NCBI GenBank assembly: GCA_027489105.1
Contig: JAIYAJ010000236.1
Coordinates: 1-22,389 of the forward strand
Origin: Zymomonas sp.
Lineage (GTDB): Bacteria > Pseudomonadota > Alphaproteobacteria > Sphingomonadales > Sphingomonadaceae
Direction: 5' to 3'
DNA length: 22,389 nucleotides
Shown here: positions 14,983 to 22,389 of the stretch, one piece after another
Numbering within the stretch: position 1 is the first letter of the stretch
Layout: every line of letters begins with the position of its first letter
Program-made: the position numbers and the translations under genes
The notes under the pieces: model-generated
Seen by the model: the letters and a program-made list of their open reading frames with translations, nothing else
What the model was told of the DNA's origin: nothing
Databases searched by the model: none

Positions 14983-16038
14983 ATGAAAAAAATTACACTG
15001 TCATTCATATTATTTATTTCAATGCTAAAAACAACACACGCAGAAGAATATATATCGCAGTGGATATCTGCGAATGGTGGCTGTATAAAATCGTTTAATA
15101 GTTTGCAGTTCAGTTTGAATCCAGTAGATGGGCGTTTTCTTGGGCGACTTGCTACGGAGTGGACCGATCAGACGCTTGAGAATTATAGAGAGACATTTGC
15201 TAGATGCATGTTTGAAGTGAATACGTCTGGCAGATCAACACCACGCCCAACAATTGCCTGGCGAGATTGGGACCCTGGGAAACGAGCATCACAGCAGGCA
15301 GAGAATGAAGTTAGGCGCCGTTTCGTTGAGCCGGGACATTCAGAAGCGCGTGCTCGTTTTGAACAACAGCAAGCGCAACAGCGCTTGGCGGCGCAGTCAG
15401 CAAGAGAGCAAGCTATTCGAGCGGCTCAGGAGCGAGAAGCTGCTGCTCTCGCTGCAGTAGAGGCCAAGGCGAGATCAGAGGAATCCGCCCGCCTTGCTGC
15501 GGAAACCGCTGATGCTAACCGCCGCGCAGCTGGAGAGCTTAAGCAACAAGCGGAACGTGAAGAAGGGCTTTTGGCCGAGGCGAAGCGAGTGGCAACCGAA
15601 GCGGAGCGCGAGCTTTCTGAAGCGCAACAGCGTCTCGCGCGGGTGCGGCAGTTGCGACAGGAGGAGGAGGCGAGGAGCGAGGAGGCCCGTCGTCGGATTG
15701 CAGTTGTAGAGAAGCAGGCGCAGGAGCCAGCCGCACGTCCCGACCCGCCCCGCGCTGAACCAGTGCCCACCCCCGTTCCCCGAAAGCAAGAAAGCGACAT
15801 AGGCACAGAGACCGGAACATGCGCTATCAACCTACAAACATTTTCACGTATAAATCTCGGAATTAGCTACCGGAATACAGTAAGAATTATCGGATGCGAA
15901 GGCAGGGAACAAGGCAGCATTAGAGTCGGTGGCAGCACTATAAAGTCATATACATGGGAGGGTGGCTTGTTTGTCAGAATGATGCTCCAGTATGACAATA
16001 ATAGGCTGACGTCCAAACATCAGATCGGCTTGGATTAA
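14983..16038 (+). CDS. Exported coiled-coil protein with BLIP/OmlA-like C-terminal domain
   Basis: 351 residues from MKKITLSFILFISMLKTTHA, a clear Sec signal peptide with cleavage after T-H-A. A start 18 codons upstream would spoil the signal and is rejected. The mature N-terminal part (about 21-110) has a cysteine pair and no known match. Residues about 115-260 are an alanine/glutamate/arginine-rich coiled coil similar in style to TolA. A proline-rich linker (PARPDPPRAEPVPTPVP) follows. The last about 75 residues (INLQTFSRINLGISYRNTV, IIGCEGREQGS, YTWEGG, NNRLTSKHQIGL) match the pattern of BLIP-like/SmpA-OmlA domains (F-x-x-I-x-x-G-M-x-x-x-x-V-x-x-I-I-G; YTW; SK-x-x-x-GL). Expected location is periplasm or cell envelope. 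AT-rich 5' end, GC-rich middle. Role unknown; an envelope sensor or surface protein carried as cargo fits. Confidence 0.75.
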   Translation: MKKITLSFILFISMLKTTHAEEYISQWISANGGCIKSFNSLQFSLNPVDGRFLGRLATEWTDQTLENYRETFARCMFEVNTSGRSTPRPTIAWRDWDPGKRASQQAENEVRRRFVEPGHSEARARFEQQQAQQRLAAQSAREQAIRAAQEREAAALAAVEAKARSEESARLAAETADANRRAAGELKQQAEREEGLLAEAKRVATEAERELSEAQQRLARVRQLRQEEEARSEEARRRIAVVEKQAQEPAARPDPPRAEPVPTPVPRKQESDIGTETGTCAINLQTFSRINLGISYRNTVRIIGCEGREQGSIRVGGSTIKSYTWEGGLFVRMMLQYDNNRLTSKHQIGLD

Positions 16039-16173
16039 TTGAAATGATCTGGAGGCTATCTATCAACATGCAAAGGCCTGTGCGCCGTTCATGAACGCAG
16101 CCACGAACCGAGGCGCGACAATGTTTGGGATGACATCGGTTGGTCTGGTCCGTGCAGACATCTCGAATGCTGC

Positions 16174-18000
16174 GTGCGGTTTAAACGGTATCACCTGGCC
16201 GGACACAAACCCGGTTTACAAAAGCCCAACAGCTCGGCTTTGTTCTGTTTCAGATTTGGAACGAGAACGAATTGGCGTGGAGCTCTGGCTTTGGAAGCGC
16301 GTGGCAAGACGATCAATGACTGGTTCGCCATCGTTCAGCAGAGCCTCGTGCTGCTTCCTCGCTTTCAGCGGCACGAGGCTTGGAGCCACAGGCAAATCGA
16401 GGGTTTGCTAGAAAACATCCTGCGCGAGCCGTCGCTACCGATCGGCGCACTGCTCGTGCTCGAAGTGGGTGACAGCGAGCTGTTTCATTCACGGCCGATC
16501 GTCGGGGCGCCAGCACGGGCTGGCCGTCCATTGCTGCATTTGCTGGACGGCCAGCAGCGCATGACGGCACTGTGGCGCTCACTAACGGCTGACTACGACG
16601 GCCTGACATTGCTTGTGGATTTTTCTCAGCAGCCGCTTGACGATGGCGCCGTAGACCTCATCGACGATGCGCCTGATGTTCGGGCTGAACAGCGATGGGT
16701 CCACAAGGGGACCCGACGTCCAATATGGGTCGACGACGACGCTGAGTTGTTTCGTAAGAACCTTATCCCGATCGCCTGCCTGTGCCCCGGTCAGAAGGGC
16801 GAGACGCGGCTCAAAGCCTATCGCGAAGCCGTGGCGAAGGCAGGGTTGGATGCATACGCCTATCTCGACCGCTTCTATGCGCTACGCCAGCGTGTCGCGA
16901 GCTACGTCATCCCGTTTCTCGCTCTGCCGGTCCGAACCAGTAAGGAAACAGCGCTCGACGTCTTTATCAAAATGAACACGTCAGCGTCGCCGCTGTCGGA
17001 CTTCGACATTGTGGTCGCGCAGCTCGAAGAGGCGATGGGGGAGTCGCTGCACGATAAAGTCGCGGAGCTTCAAGCGGCAGTGCCTTCGCTTGCCGCCTAC
17101 GGCAATGTCGAGGACAACGTGCTTGCTGTAGCCGCGCTTCTCAACGGCAAGGCCGCCCTAAAGACCACCTATCTGGACAAGGACTTTGGGCGGAGCCTTG
17201 CAGAGGTATGGCCGCGCCTGATCCACGGTTTTCGTCGGGGACTGGATTTTCTTCAGCGCGAAGGGATCTTTGGAGCGAAGGCGCTGCCGTCCGAGGTCGC
17301 TGTTTATCTAACGTGTGCATTATGGGCGGATGTGCCCGAGCACGGTTTCGATCAAGAGGGCAATGCGCGCGCCGTTATCCGCAAGGCGCTATGGCGCGCC
17401 TGCTGCACGAACCGTTACGTCAAAACTGCGACCACGCGCGCCCATGCAGATTACAAGGTGCTGGCCTTGATGATCGCCGGCGCAGCGAATGGCGCCGTGC
17501 CCGAGCTGTTCGACGAGAAGCTCAATCCAATCCCCGATGAGAGCGAGTTGATTTCGGCGGGCTGGCCGGGTCGCAAGGACCGACTGCCTCGCGCTATTCT
17601 CGCGGCCTCTCTTCGACAGGGCGGCTTGGACTTCGCCGATGGTGCCCCTGCGACGCCACAAAATGTCATGCGGCGCGAGTATCATCACATTTTTCCTGTT
17701 GCGGGCTTTCCTGATGGGACAGCAGAGAACGAGTTCAACCGAGCACTCAATTGCGCTCTGATCACATGGAGAACGAACCGCAAGCTCTCCGCAAGCGCAC
17801 CAGCGGACTATCTCAGGGCTCGAACAGAAGCTGCGGCGCTAGGTGAGAACGCCATCCGCGCTCGGCTTGCTACACATCTTGTCCCTTACGATGTAATGGC
17901 CCGGGGCGATTACAGCGCATTCCTCGAAGAGCGCGCCAGAATCGTGCGGGAAGCGATCGTCGCCCTCTGTGATGGGCATGAACCAGTCATCCGGCAATGA
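16174..18000 (+). CDS. GmrSD-like DUF262-DUF1524 (HNH-type) nuclease, candidate type IV restriction enzyme
   Basis: 608 residues from a GTG start. The start is uncertain: no ribosome site is seen and the first about 40 residues look unlike the family, whose homology begins near EARGKTINDWF. The DUF262 N-terminal domain shows LPRFQRHEAWSHRQIEGLLE (61-80) and the nucleotide-binding DGQQR motif (125-129), then KMNTSASPLSDFDIV. The C-terminal DUF1524 domain shows YHHIFP (503-508), Asn526 in NRALNCALITW and Asn535 in TNRKLS, the His-Asn-Asn set of His-Me finger nucleases. GmrSD relatives hydrolyse nucleotides and cut modified phage DNA. The two halves are fused here as in many single-chain members. 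Flanked by island debris; no partner gene adjacent. Intact by motif, subject to the start. Confidence 0.88.
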   Translation: MRFKRYHLAGHKPGLQKPNSSALFCFRFGTRTNWRGALALEARGKTINDWFAIVQQSLVLLPRFQRHEAWSHRQIEGLLENILREPSLPIGALLVLEVGDSELFHSRPIVGAPARAGRPLLHLLDGQQRMTALWRSLTADYDGLTLLVDFSQQPLDDGAVDLIDDAPDVRAEQRWVHKGTRRPIWVDDDAELFRKNLIPIACLCPGQKGETRLKAYREAVAKAGLDAYAYLDRFYALRQRVASYVIPFLALPVRTSKETALDVFIKMNTSASPLSDFDIVVAQLEEAMGESLHDKVAELQAAVPSLAAYGNVEDNVLAVAALLNGKAALKTTYLDKDFGRSLAEVWPRLIHGFRRGLDFLQREGIFGAKALPSEVAVYLTCALWADVPEHGFDQEGNARAVIRKALWRACCTNRYVKTATTRAHADYKVLALMIAGAANGAVPELFDEKLNPIPDESELISAGWPGRKDRLPRAILAASLRQGGLDFADGAPATPQNVMRREYHHIFPVAGFPDGTAENEFNRALNCALITWRTNRKLSASAPADYLRARTEAAALGENAIRARLATHLVPYDVMARGDYSAFLEERARIVREAIVALCDGHEPVIRQ

Positions 18001-18298
18001 CAGGCATCGTGAAACAGCTAGAGTTTATTGACCAGCCACATGCAGCAGAACAGCAGGCACTCTGCCGGTCGTCAGGTCGTTAGTGCCGGTATGCGGTCCT
18101 GTCGGCTGGCGTCGCCTGCCTGACGGCTCGGAGTTAGCTATTCGACACCTACAAATTTTGCTACAATCCAGTGCTACATCGACTATGTTAAATTATTGAT
18201 TTTATTGCATTTAAATAGATTTTAATCCTCTCTCCTAGCGCGACTCGCTGGCGTTATGTCGTTGTCGTCCCGACAGAACACAAACGCGTGCTCTCACC
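18001..18298. other. AT-rich non-coding stretch at an inner module border
   Basis: No gene visible. Between about 18140 and 18235 the DNA becomes strongly AT-rich, with repeated gctaca/ctaca words at 18149, 18161 and 18172, unlike both neighbours. It ends at the third att-like copy, so it may be the terminal arm region of an integrated module. Confidence 0.45.
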
Positions 18299-18345
18299 GC
18301 CCCGGCACAGGCGCAACACACTTTACAGGCTTCGAACCTGTGACC
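18299..18345. repeat. Third, decayed copy of the tRNA-derived border repeat (inner att-like site)
   Basis: gccccggcacaggc is identical to 21253-21266, and acaggcttcgaacctgtgacc differs by one base from the inverted T-arm of the border repeat. The spacer between is changed at several places. Orientation is the same as in the two outer copies. It marks an internal junction that splits the island into a large left module and a right module with the helicase gene. Confidence 0.75.
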
Positions 18346-18394
18346 CCCTTTCGCAATTATCCGGCTGGACCTCGACATTTCGAAGCGATAGCGG

Positions 18395-18510
18395 GAAACG
18401 CCCATACTGCATTACCGCGATGTGGATCACCTCGGACGAAGTCCCGAAGTAGCGGCACAGGGAAAGGCGGGTCATGGCGCATAGGTTATGCCATCCGCCT
18501 TCAGGGACGA
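18395..18510 (-). pseudogene. Decayed HigA-type antitoxin fragment
   Basis: On the minus strand one frame reads RLSLCRYFGTSSEVIHIAVMQY, which resembles the HigA/XRE antitoxin signature TALRLARYFGTSPEFWLNLQ-x-x-YDL. Just upstream another frame reads GITYA, matching the preceding GIT-x-x-TA, so a frameshift separates the two. No start, no ribosome site and no toxin gene are seen. Weak but patterned similarity. Confidence 0.4.
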
Positions 18511-18618
18511 TCCAGGTTTCTTTTGACAGTGCCCGCCGGCGGTTCTGGCTAGGCCGACAGGGCGGACTTGAGCAACGGGTAGCCTCGGGTTCGGGAGGAT
18601 GGCACGGGCGGCTATCGG

Positions 18619-21132
18619 CTAATTGACAAAACGTTGGGGATTGAGACGCTGCAACAGCTCCCCCATGTCCCAGCGATCCTTTGCAGTTTCCTTGCTGATG
18701 GCAATCAGGCGCTCCATTGGCGTGTGCCTGCGAAGATCCTCGATCAGCGCTAGCAACTCGTCGCGCAGCGCGGCCAGCGACGATGCTTGGCACAGGCTCA
18801 TTTCAGCCGAGGGGTTGGCCTGCCTATGCGCTTTTCCTGCCGGGCCGACGAACAAAAGTCCTAGGCTGGCATGCTGCGGAAAGTTCTGCGCCATCCATTC
18901 AAGATGGTCGTGGCCCTGCGATATATCCTTCTTGAAATAGGTCGCGGGATCGTCCTTGTCGGTCTTCAGCTCGAAGCCGAGCTGACGCTGGGTCGCATCG
19001 TCAAGCCACAGCACGTCGGGACCGGTCCCCTCGTCGTTATCGGGCCGAGTGGCGGTGAAGCCGAGCAGCTCGCCGAGCGCGCGGACGCCGGCTTCCGCCT
19101 GGCTCGGGTCGCCGTCGTCGATCAGCGCGAGTGCCTGCGCGACCTTCTCTACTTCGGCCTCGAACTTGTTGCCGTGGCTGTAACGCAGCAATCCCTGCAG
19201 CGAACGACCGAAGGCGTTCATGTCCGGATTCGCCTTCTCGCCCGCGCCGGAGACCGAGCGCGGCAAGGTCATGCTGTTACCGAGGCGGCGCATGGCGTGT
19301 CCATATGCGCCGCGTGCCGCGTCCTTGTCGCCTTCGCGCTCAAAGGCCGCTCCGACCCATAGCGCATGCCAGCCACCGAGCGGCGTGTCGTGCTGAGCCG
19401 TCGTGTCGACCGTTTTCTCCAGCTCGCGGCGCGCCGTCGCCGGGTCGTCCTGCCACATCGCAGCGGCATATTTGGCTTCGCTCAGCGCAGCCGACACCAA
19501 AAAGGGTTCAGCCGCATTGTGCCGGGCGAGCTGGTCCTTGTCGAGTTCGGCGAGCTTCACCTCACGCTGATAATAATCGAGCCAGCCGTCGTCGCGGCTC
19601 AGCACGCGCTCGATCAACTCGATTGCTTGTTTGGCGGTATCGATGCCGAATTCCTCCTGCACCTCGCGCCCGATCAGCACTTGCTTCTGAAGGAGGGGCG
19701 GCAGCAGGGCGAGATTGCGATCGTTGGCAAGCCATTTGTCGAGATCGTCACCCTGGACGAGGAAGGCGCCGTAGTCGTTGCGGCCGCGGTTGATCCGCCC
19801 GAACAGTTGTGCAAGCCGGTTGGCGACGCGCGCCGCATGGACGTTGTTCATCCGAAGGAACTCCCACTGATAGCGCTCTAGCAGCGAGGTGCCAGACGGC
19901 AGCCCCTCCATGATCATGATGCGGCAGGTATCGTGCGGCAGGTCGATGCCGTCGACGCGAGACACCAGCGCGAACGCGCCGCCGTCGGCCTTGCGGAACG
20001 CTGCGAGCTGCTCGGAGAAATTCTCTCGCGCCGGCGGCTCGACCACGGCCGCCCAGGACTTAGCGCGCTCATAATCGGGCACCGCGACGACGACCTTCTG
20101 CTTCTCGACCAGCTTCTCCGCGAACGTCGGACCAAAGCCGCCCTTGACCTTGCGGCCGCTGACGATCAGCCGCTCGCCGTTGCCGGCATCGTTCGAGGGC
20201 GTGACCGTGACGTCGGGCTTGCGACCAAAAGCGCGAATGAAATCAGTCTGGCTCTGCAGCGTCGCCGAAAGATAGACGCGCCGAACCTTCTGCTGGAAGA
20301 TGTCGAGCGCGAGCGACGGCAGGAACGGCGGTGTCAGCTCGAACGCACCGCGGGTGAAGACTGCAGCGCACGCATTGATCCGGTCTTCGAGCCAAGCGAA
20401 CGGGTAGGTCAGGTCGTCATGGTCCTTGATCCCGTGCCGCAGCATGATTTCCAGCAGGCGTTCGCTGCGCTCGTAGAGGCCGTGCGGCGCGACGAACGCC
20501 GTTGAATGCCGCGAAATATCCAGCGCATCGCGAAACCGTCCGGCGATACCGAGTTCCTGGAAATGTGGACGGAACAGCTGCACAATCTCGTTGAACAGTG
20601 CCTCATGGTCGTAGACGTCAACGCGCAGCGTGAACGCGTCACGCAGCAAGCTCCCCGCCACATGAGCGTCGTCGAAGACGATCGCCTGCGGGAAGAAGCG
20701 GTTACGCAGCGCGCTATGGCCGTTGAACAGCGCAGCATAGGTTGTGATGCAGAACGCCCTGCCGGTTTCGAACAGGTCGTTCGAGAATTCGCGACGCACT
20801 CGGATCGAATGGTCGATGCCGATGCGATCCGCCTCCGCCGCCGTCTGCCGAACCAGATCGATGGTCGAACAGACGTAGAGCACGTTCCGTAAGCCCTCAT
20901 TGACGAGACTTTTCGCGATCAACAGGCCGACGATCGTCTTCCCAGCGCCCGTATTGAGCGAAACGAGCAGGTCTAGTCGGTCGCGGTTGGCATGCCATTC
21001 GGTCAGCGCTTTGTCCTGGCCGCGCCACAGGTCGTTGAACGTGCCCGACAGGCTCGGCAACGTCTCGAAAATCCGAATAGGATCAGTTGGCGCCTGTGTC
21101 TTCTTCGCGCTGCCGAGCCTAGAAAAGTCCAT
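18619..21132 (-). CDS. SF2 DEAD/DEAH-like helicase with C-terminal PD-(D/E)xK nuclease signature
   Basis: 837 residues from MDFSRLGSAKKTQAPTDPIR. This ATG is preferred over one 14 codons upstream because GGAGGGG lies about nine bases before it. Helicase motifs: Walker A NTGAGKT (60-66), motif II DDAH (154-157) in place of DEAH, motif III SAT (289-291) and motif VI QLFGRINRGR (442-451). A long helical region (about 480-690) with TPR-like character (WHALWVGAAFEREGDKDAARGAY) follows. Near 704-723, GPDVLWLD and GFELKTD give Asp706 and Glu721-x-Lys723, the PD-(D/E)xK core. Helicase-nuclease fusions of this layout are single-gene defence proteins; Hna from a rhizobial relative is one example of the type, but I cannot confirm that it belongs to that family. 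It lies between the inner att-like site and the right border, so it may have arrived as its own module. Confidence 0.88.
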   Translation of the reverse strand: MDFSRLGSAKKTQAPTDPIRIFETLPSLSGTFNDLWRGQDKALTEWHANRDRLDLLVSLNTGAGKTIVGLLIAKSLVNEGLRNVLYVCSTIDLVRQTAAEADRIGIDHSIRVRREFSNDLFETGRAFCITTYAALFNGHSALRNRFFPQAIVFDDAHVAGSLLRDAFTLRVDVYDHEALFNEIVQLFRPHFQELGIAGRFRDALDISRHSTAFVAPHGLYERSERLLEIMLRHGIKDHDDLTYPFAWLEDRINACAAVFTRGAFELTPPFLPSLALDIFQQKVRRVYLSATLQSQTDFIRAFGRKPDVTVTPSNDAGNGERLIVSGRKVKGGFGPTFAEKLVEKQKVVVAVPDYERAKSWAAVVEPPARENFSEQLAAFRKADGGAFALVSRVDGIDLPHDTCRIMIMEGLPSGTSLLERYQWEFLRMNNVHAARVANRLAQLFGRINRGRNDYGAFLVQGDDLDKWLANDRNLALLPPLLQKQVLIGREVQEEFGIDTAKQAIELIERVLSRDDGWLDYYQREVKLAELDKDQLARHNAAEPFLVSAALSEAKYAAAMWQDDPATARRELEKTVDTTAQHDTPLGGWHALWVGAAFEREGDKDAARGAYGHAMRRLGNSMTLPRSVSGAGEKANPDMNAFGRSLQGLLRYSHGNKFEAEVEKVAQALALIDDGDPSQAEAGVRALGELLGFTATRPDNDEGTGPDVLWLDDATQRQLGFELKTDKDDPATYFKKDISQGHDHLEWMAQNFPQHASLGLLFVGPAGKAHRQANPSAEMSLCQASSLAALRDELLALIEDLRRHTPMERLIAISKETAKDRWDMGELLQRLNPQRFVN

Positions 21133-21252
21133 TTGCGAAACCCCTCCACGAATGCCGAGCATGAAGGGCGGCAAGCACTAGGCCAATGCCTTTCTTGTCG
21201 CTCGTTACCGAAACCTTGGTGACGGTTCTCCCGGCGATCGCTGTCGCACCAC

Positions 21253-21467
<215 letters not shown>

Positions 21468-21562
21468 TTTCCTTTTGACGAGCCGTCACCTCGCGCAGCG
21501 CGCCGTGTCGCCTGGATGGCGATCCCGGCTCCTGGGGTCGATCCGGTCGGACGCGGCCGTGA

Positions 21563-22389
21563 TCAGGCCGGCTTGCCCGTCGATCTGCGGACGATCAACT
21601 CGACCGGCAGGCAGGTTGGAGCCGTCGCCGGCTGGCGGCGGAGGATGGCGATCAGCGCTTGTGCCGCTTCGGCGCCGATCCGGGCGGTTGGCACGTGCAC
21701 GGTCGTCAGCGACGGCGAGACATGGGCCGACATGTCGAGATCGTCGATCCCCGCGATCGACAGCTCCTGCGGAACGGACAGGCCGCGCGCCTGCGCCTCC
21801 ACCATGCAGCCGATGGCGATGAGGTCGATGCCGCCGATGATCGCGGTGGGGGGATCGGCGAGCTCCAGCAGCTTGGCGCAGCCCATGCGGCCTCCCGCCA
21901 GCGTGGTGGGCTGCTCGCAGACCAGCGAGGCCGGCAGGGCGAGGCCCGCGGCCTCAATGGCGCGCCGCACGCCGGCGAGACGCAGCCTCTGCCGGTCGTT
22001 GAAGCGGGTGGCGCCGGTGATGACGCCGATGCGCGCATGGCCGAGGCCCAGAAGGTGCTGCGCCACCATCTCGCCGGCCGCGACATTGTCCACCACCACG
22101 GACGGCACGGCCCCGGGCGCGCTCCAGGTGAGCACCACCGGCACGGCGCAATCGGCCAGCAACGCGGCCGCATCCGGCGCGCGCTCGGCCCCGACCAGGA
22201 TGAGCCCGTCGACGCCGCGCGAGACCAGCATGCGGATGGCTTCTGTCTCGGCGGCAGGGTTGTAGTCATGCGAGGCGATCAGCAGCAGATAGCCCTCCAC
22301 CGCCAGCGCCGCCTGCATGGCCTGAAGCGCCTTCGAGAAGATCGCGTTGTCCAGGGCCGGCATCACCGCGCCGATGGTCATCGAACGGC
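21563..22389 (-). CDS. LacI-family transcriptional regulator, C-terminal part (start beyond the window)
   Basis: 275 codons are visible and the frame is open to the right edge, so the DNA-binding helix-turn-helix is cut off. The visible part is the sugar-binding-protein-like effector domain: [59 protein letters not shown] and the hallmark [20 protein letters not shown] near the end. Such proteins repress catabolic genes and release DNA on binding a sugar or related ligand. It lies 95 bp beyond the tRNA on the opposite strand and belongs to the chromosomal backbone. Its targets are outside the window. Confidence 0.93.
   Translation of the reverse strand, partial: RSMTIGAVMPALDNAIFSKALQAMQAALAVEGYLLLIASHDYNPAAETEAIRMLVSRGVDGLILVGAERAPDAAALLADCAVPVVLTWSAPGAVPSVVVDNVAAGEMVAQHLLGLGHARIGVITGATRFNDRQRLRLAGVRRAIEAAGLALPASLVCEQPTTLAGGRMGCAKLLELADPPTAIIGGIDLIAIGCMVEAQARGLSVPQELSIAGIDDLDMSAHVSPSLTTVHVPTARIGAEAAQALIAILRRQPATAPTCLPVELIVRRSTGKPA

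Overview
The window is GC-rich and reads as the chromosome of an alphaproteobacterium, most likely Hyphomicrobiales (Rhizobiales). This rests on base composition, codon use, the Tat-type iron-transport lipid-free binding protein and the overall gene style; I cannot name the genus. A roughly 19 kb genomic island sits at a tRNA-Arg(CCG) gene, between two ordinary chromosomal segments.

Left flank (1-1813, minus strand): a translationally coupled operon of a TrmO-like tRNA methyltransferase, a Tat-exported metal-chelate substrate-binding protein and the start of a FecCD-type permease. Right flank (21391-22389): the intact tRNA-Arg(CCG) and the C-terminal part of a LacI-family regulator (minus strand).

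Island borders: a 179-bp direct repeat (1814-1992 and 21253-21431, about seven differences by eye) contains an inverted 3' half of the same tRNA plus the 5' half of the tRNA, and ends inside the anticodon arm. The left copy is a broken tRNA; the right copy runs into the intact tRNA. A third, decayed copy of the outer part of this repeat lies at 18299-18345, so the island looks like at least two successive insertions.

Island content from left to right: a tyrosine integrase (+); a uracil-DNA-glycosylase-superfamily protein with a probable Fe-S cluster and an unknown C-terminal domain (-), and a 160-aa protein of unknown function (-), both set among four copies of a GATAGA-n-ATCTAC motif; an unknown 335-aa protein with a C-x13-C-x2-C-x5-C cluster (+); a gene-poor stretch with an M20 peptidase fragment, a 72-aa small protein and an iterated GCAATACGGTA motif; a complete type I restriction-modification operon hsdM-hsdS-hsdR with ATGA overlaps (+); a small AT-rich membrane protein; a serine resolvase with a palindromic leader; an exported coiled-coil protein with a BLIP/OmlA-like C-terminal domain; a GmrSD-like DUF262-DUF1524 nuclease; then, beyond the internal att-like relic, a decayed HigA-like fragment and an 837-aa SF2 helicase with a C-terminal PD-(D/E)xK nuclease signature (-).

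Taken together this is a defence island: one certain system (type I R-M), two recognisable single-gene nuclease candidates (DUF262-HNH and helicase-nuclease), and one less familiar candidate (the Fe-S glycosylase-like fusion with its two uncharacterised neighbours). The last is the best place to look for something undescribed.
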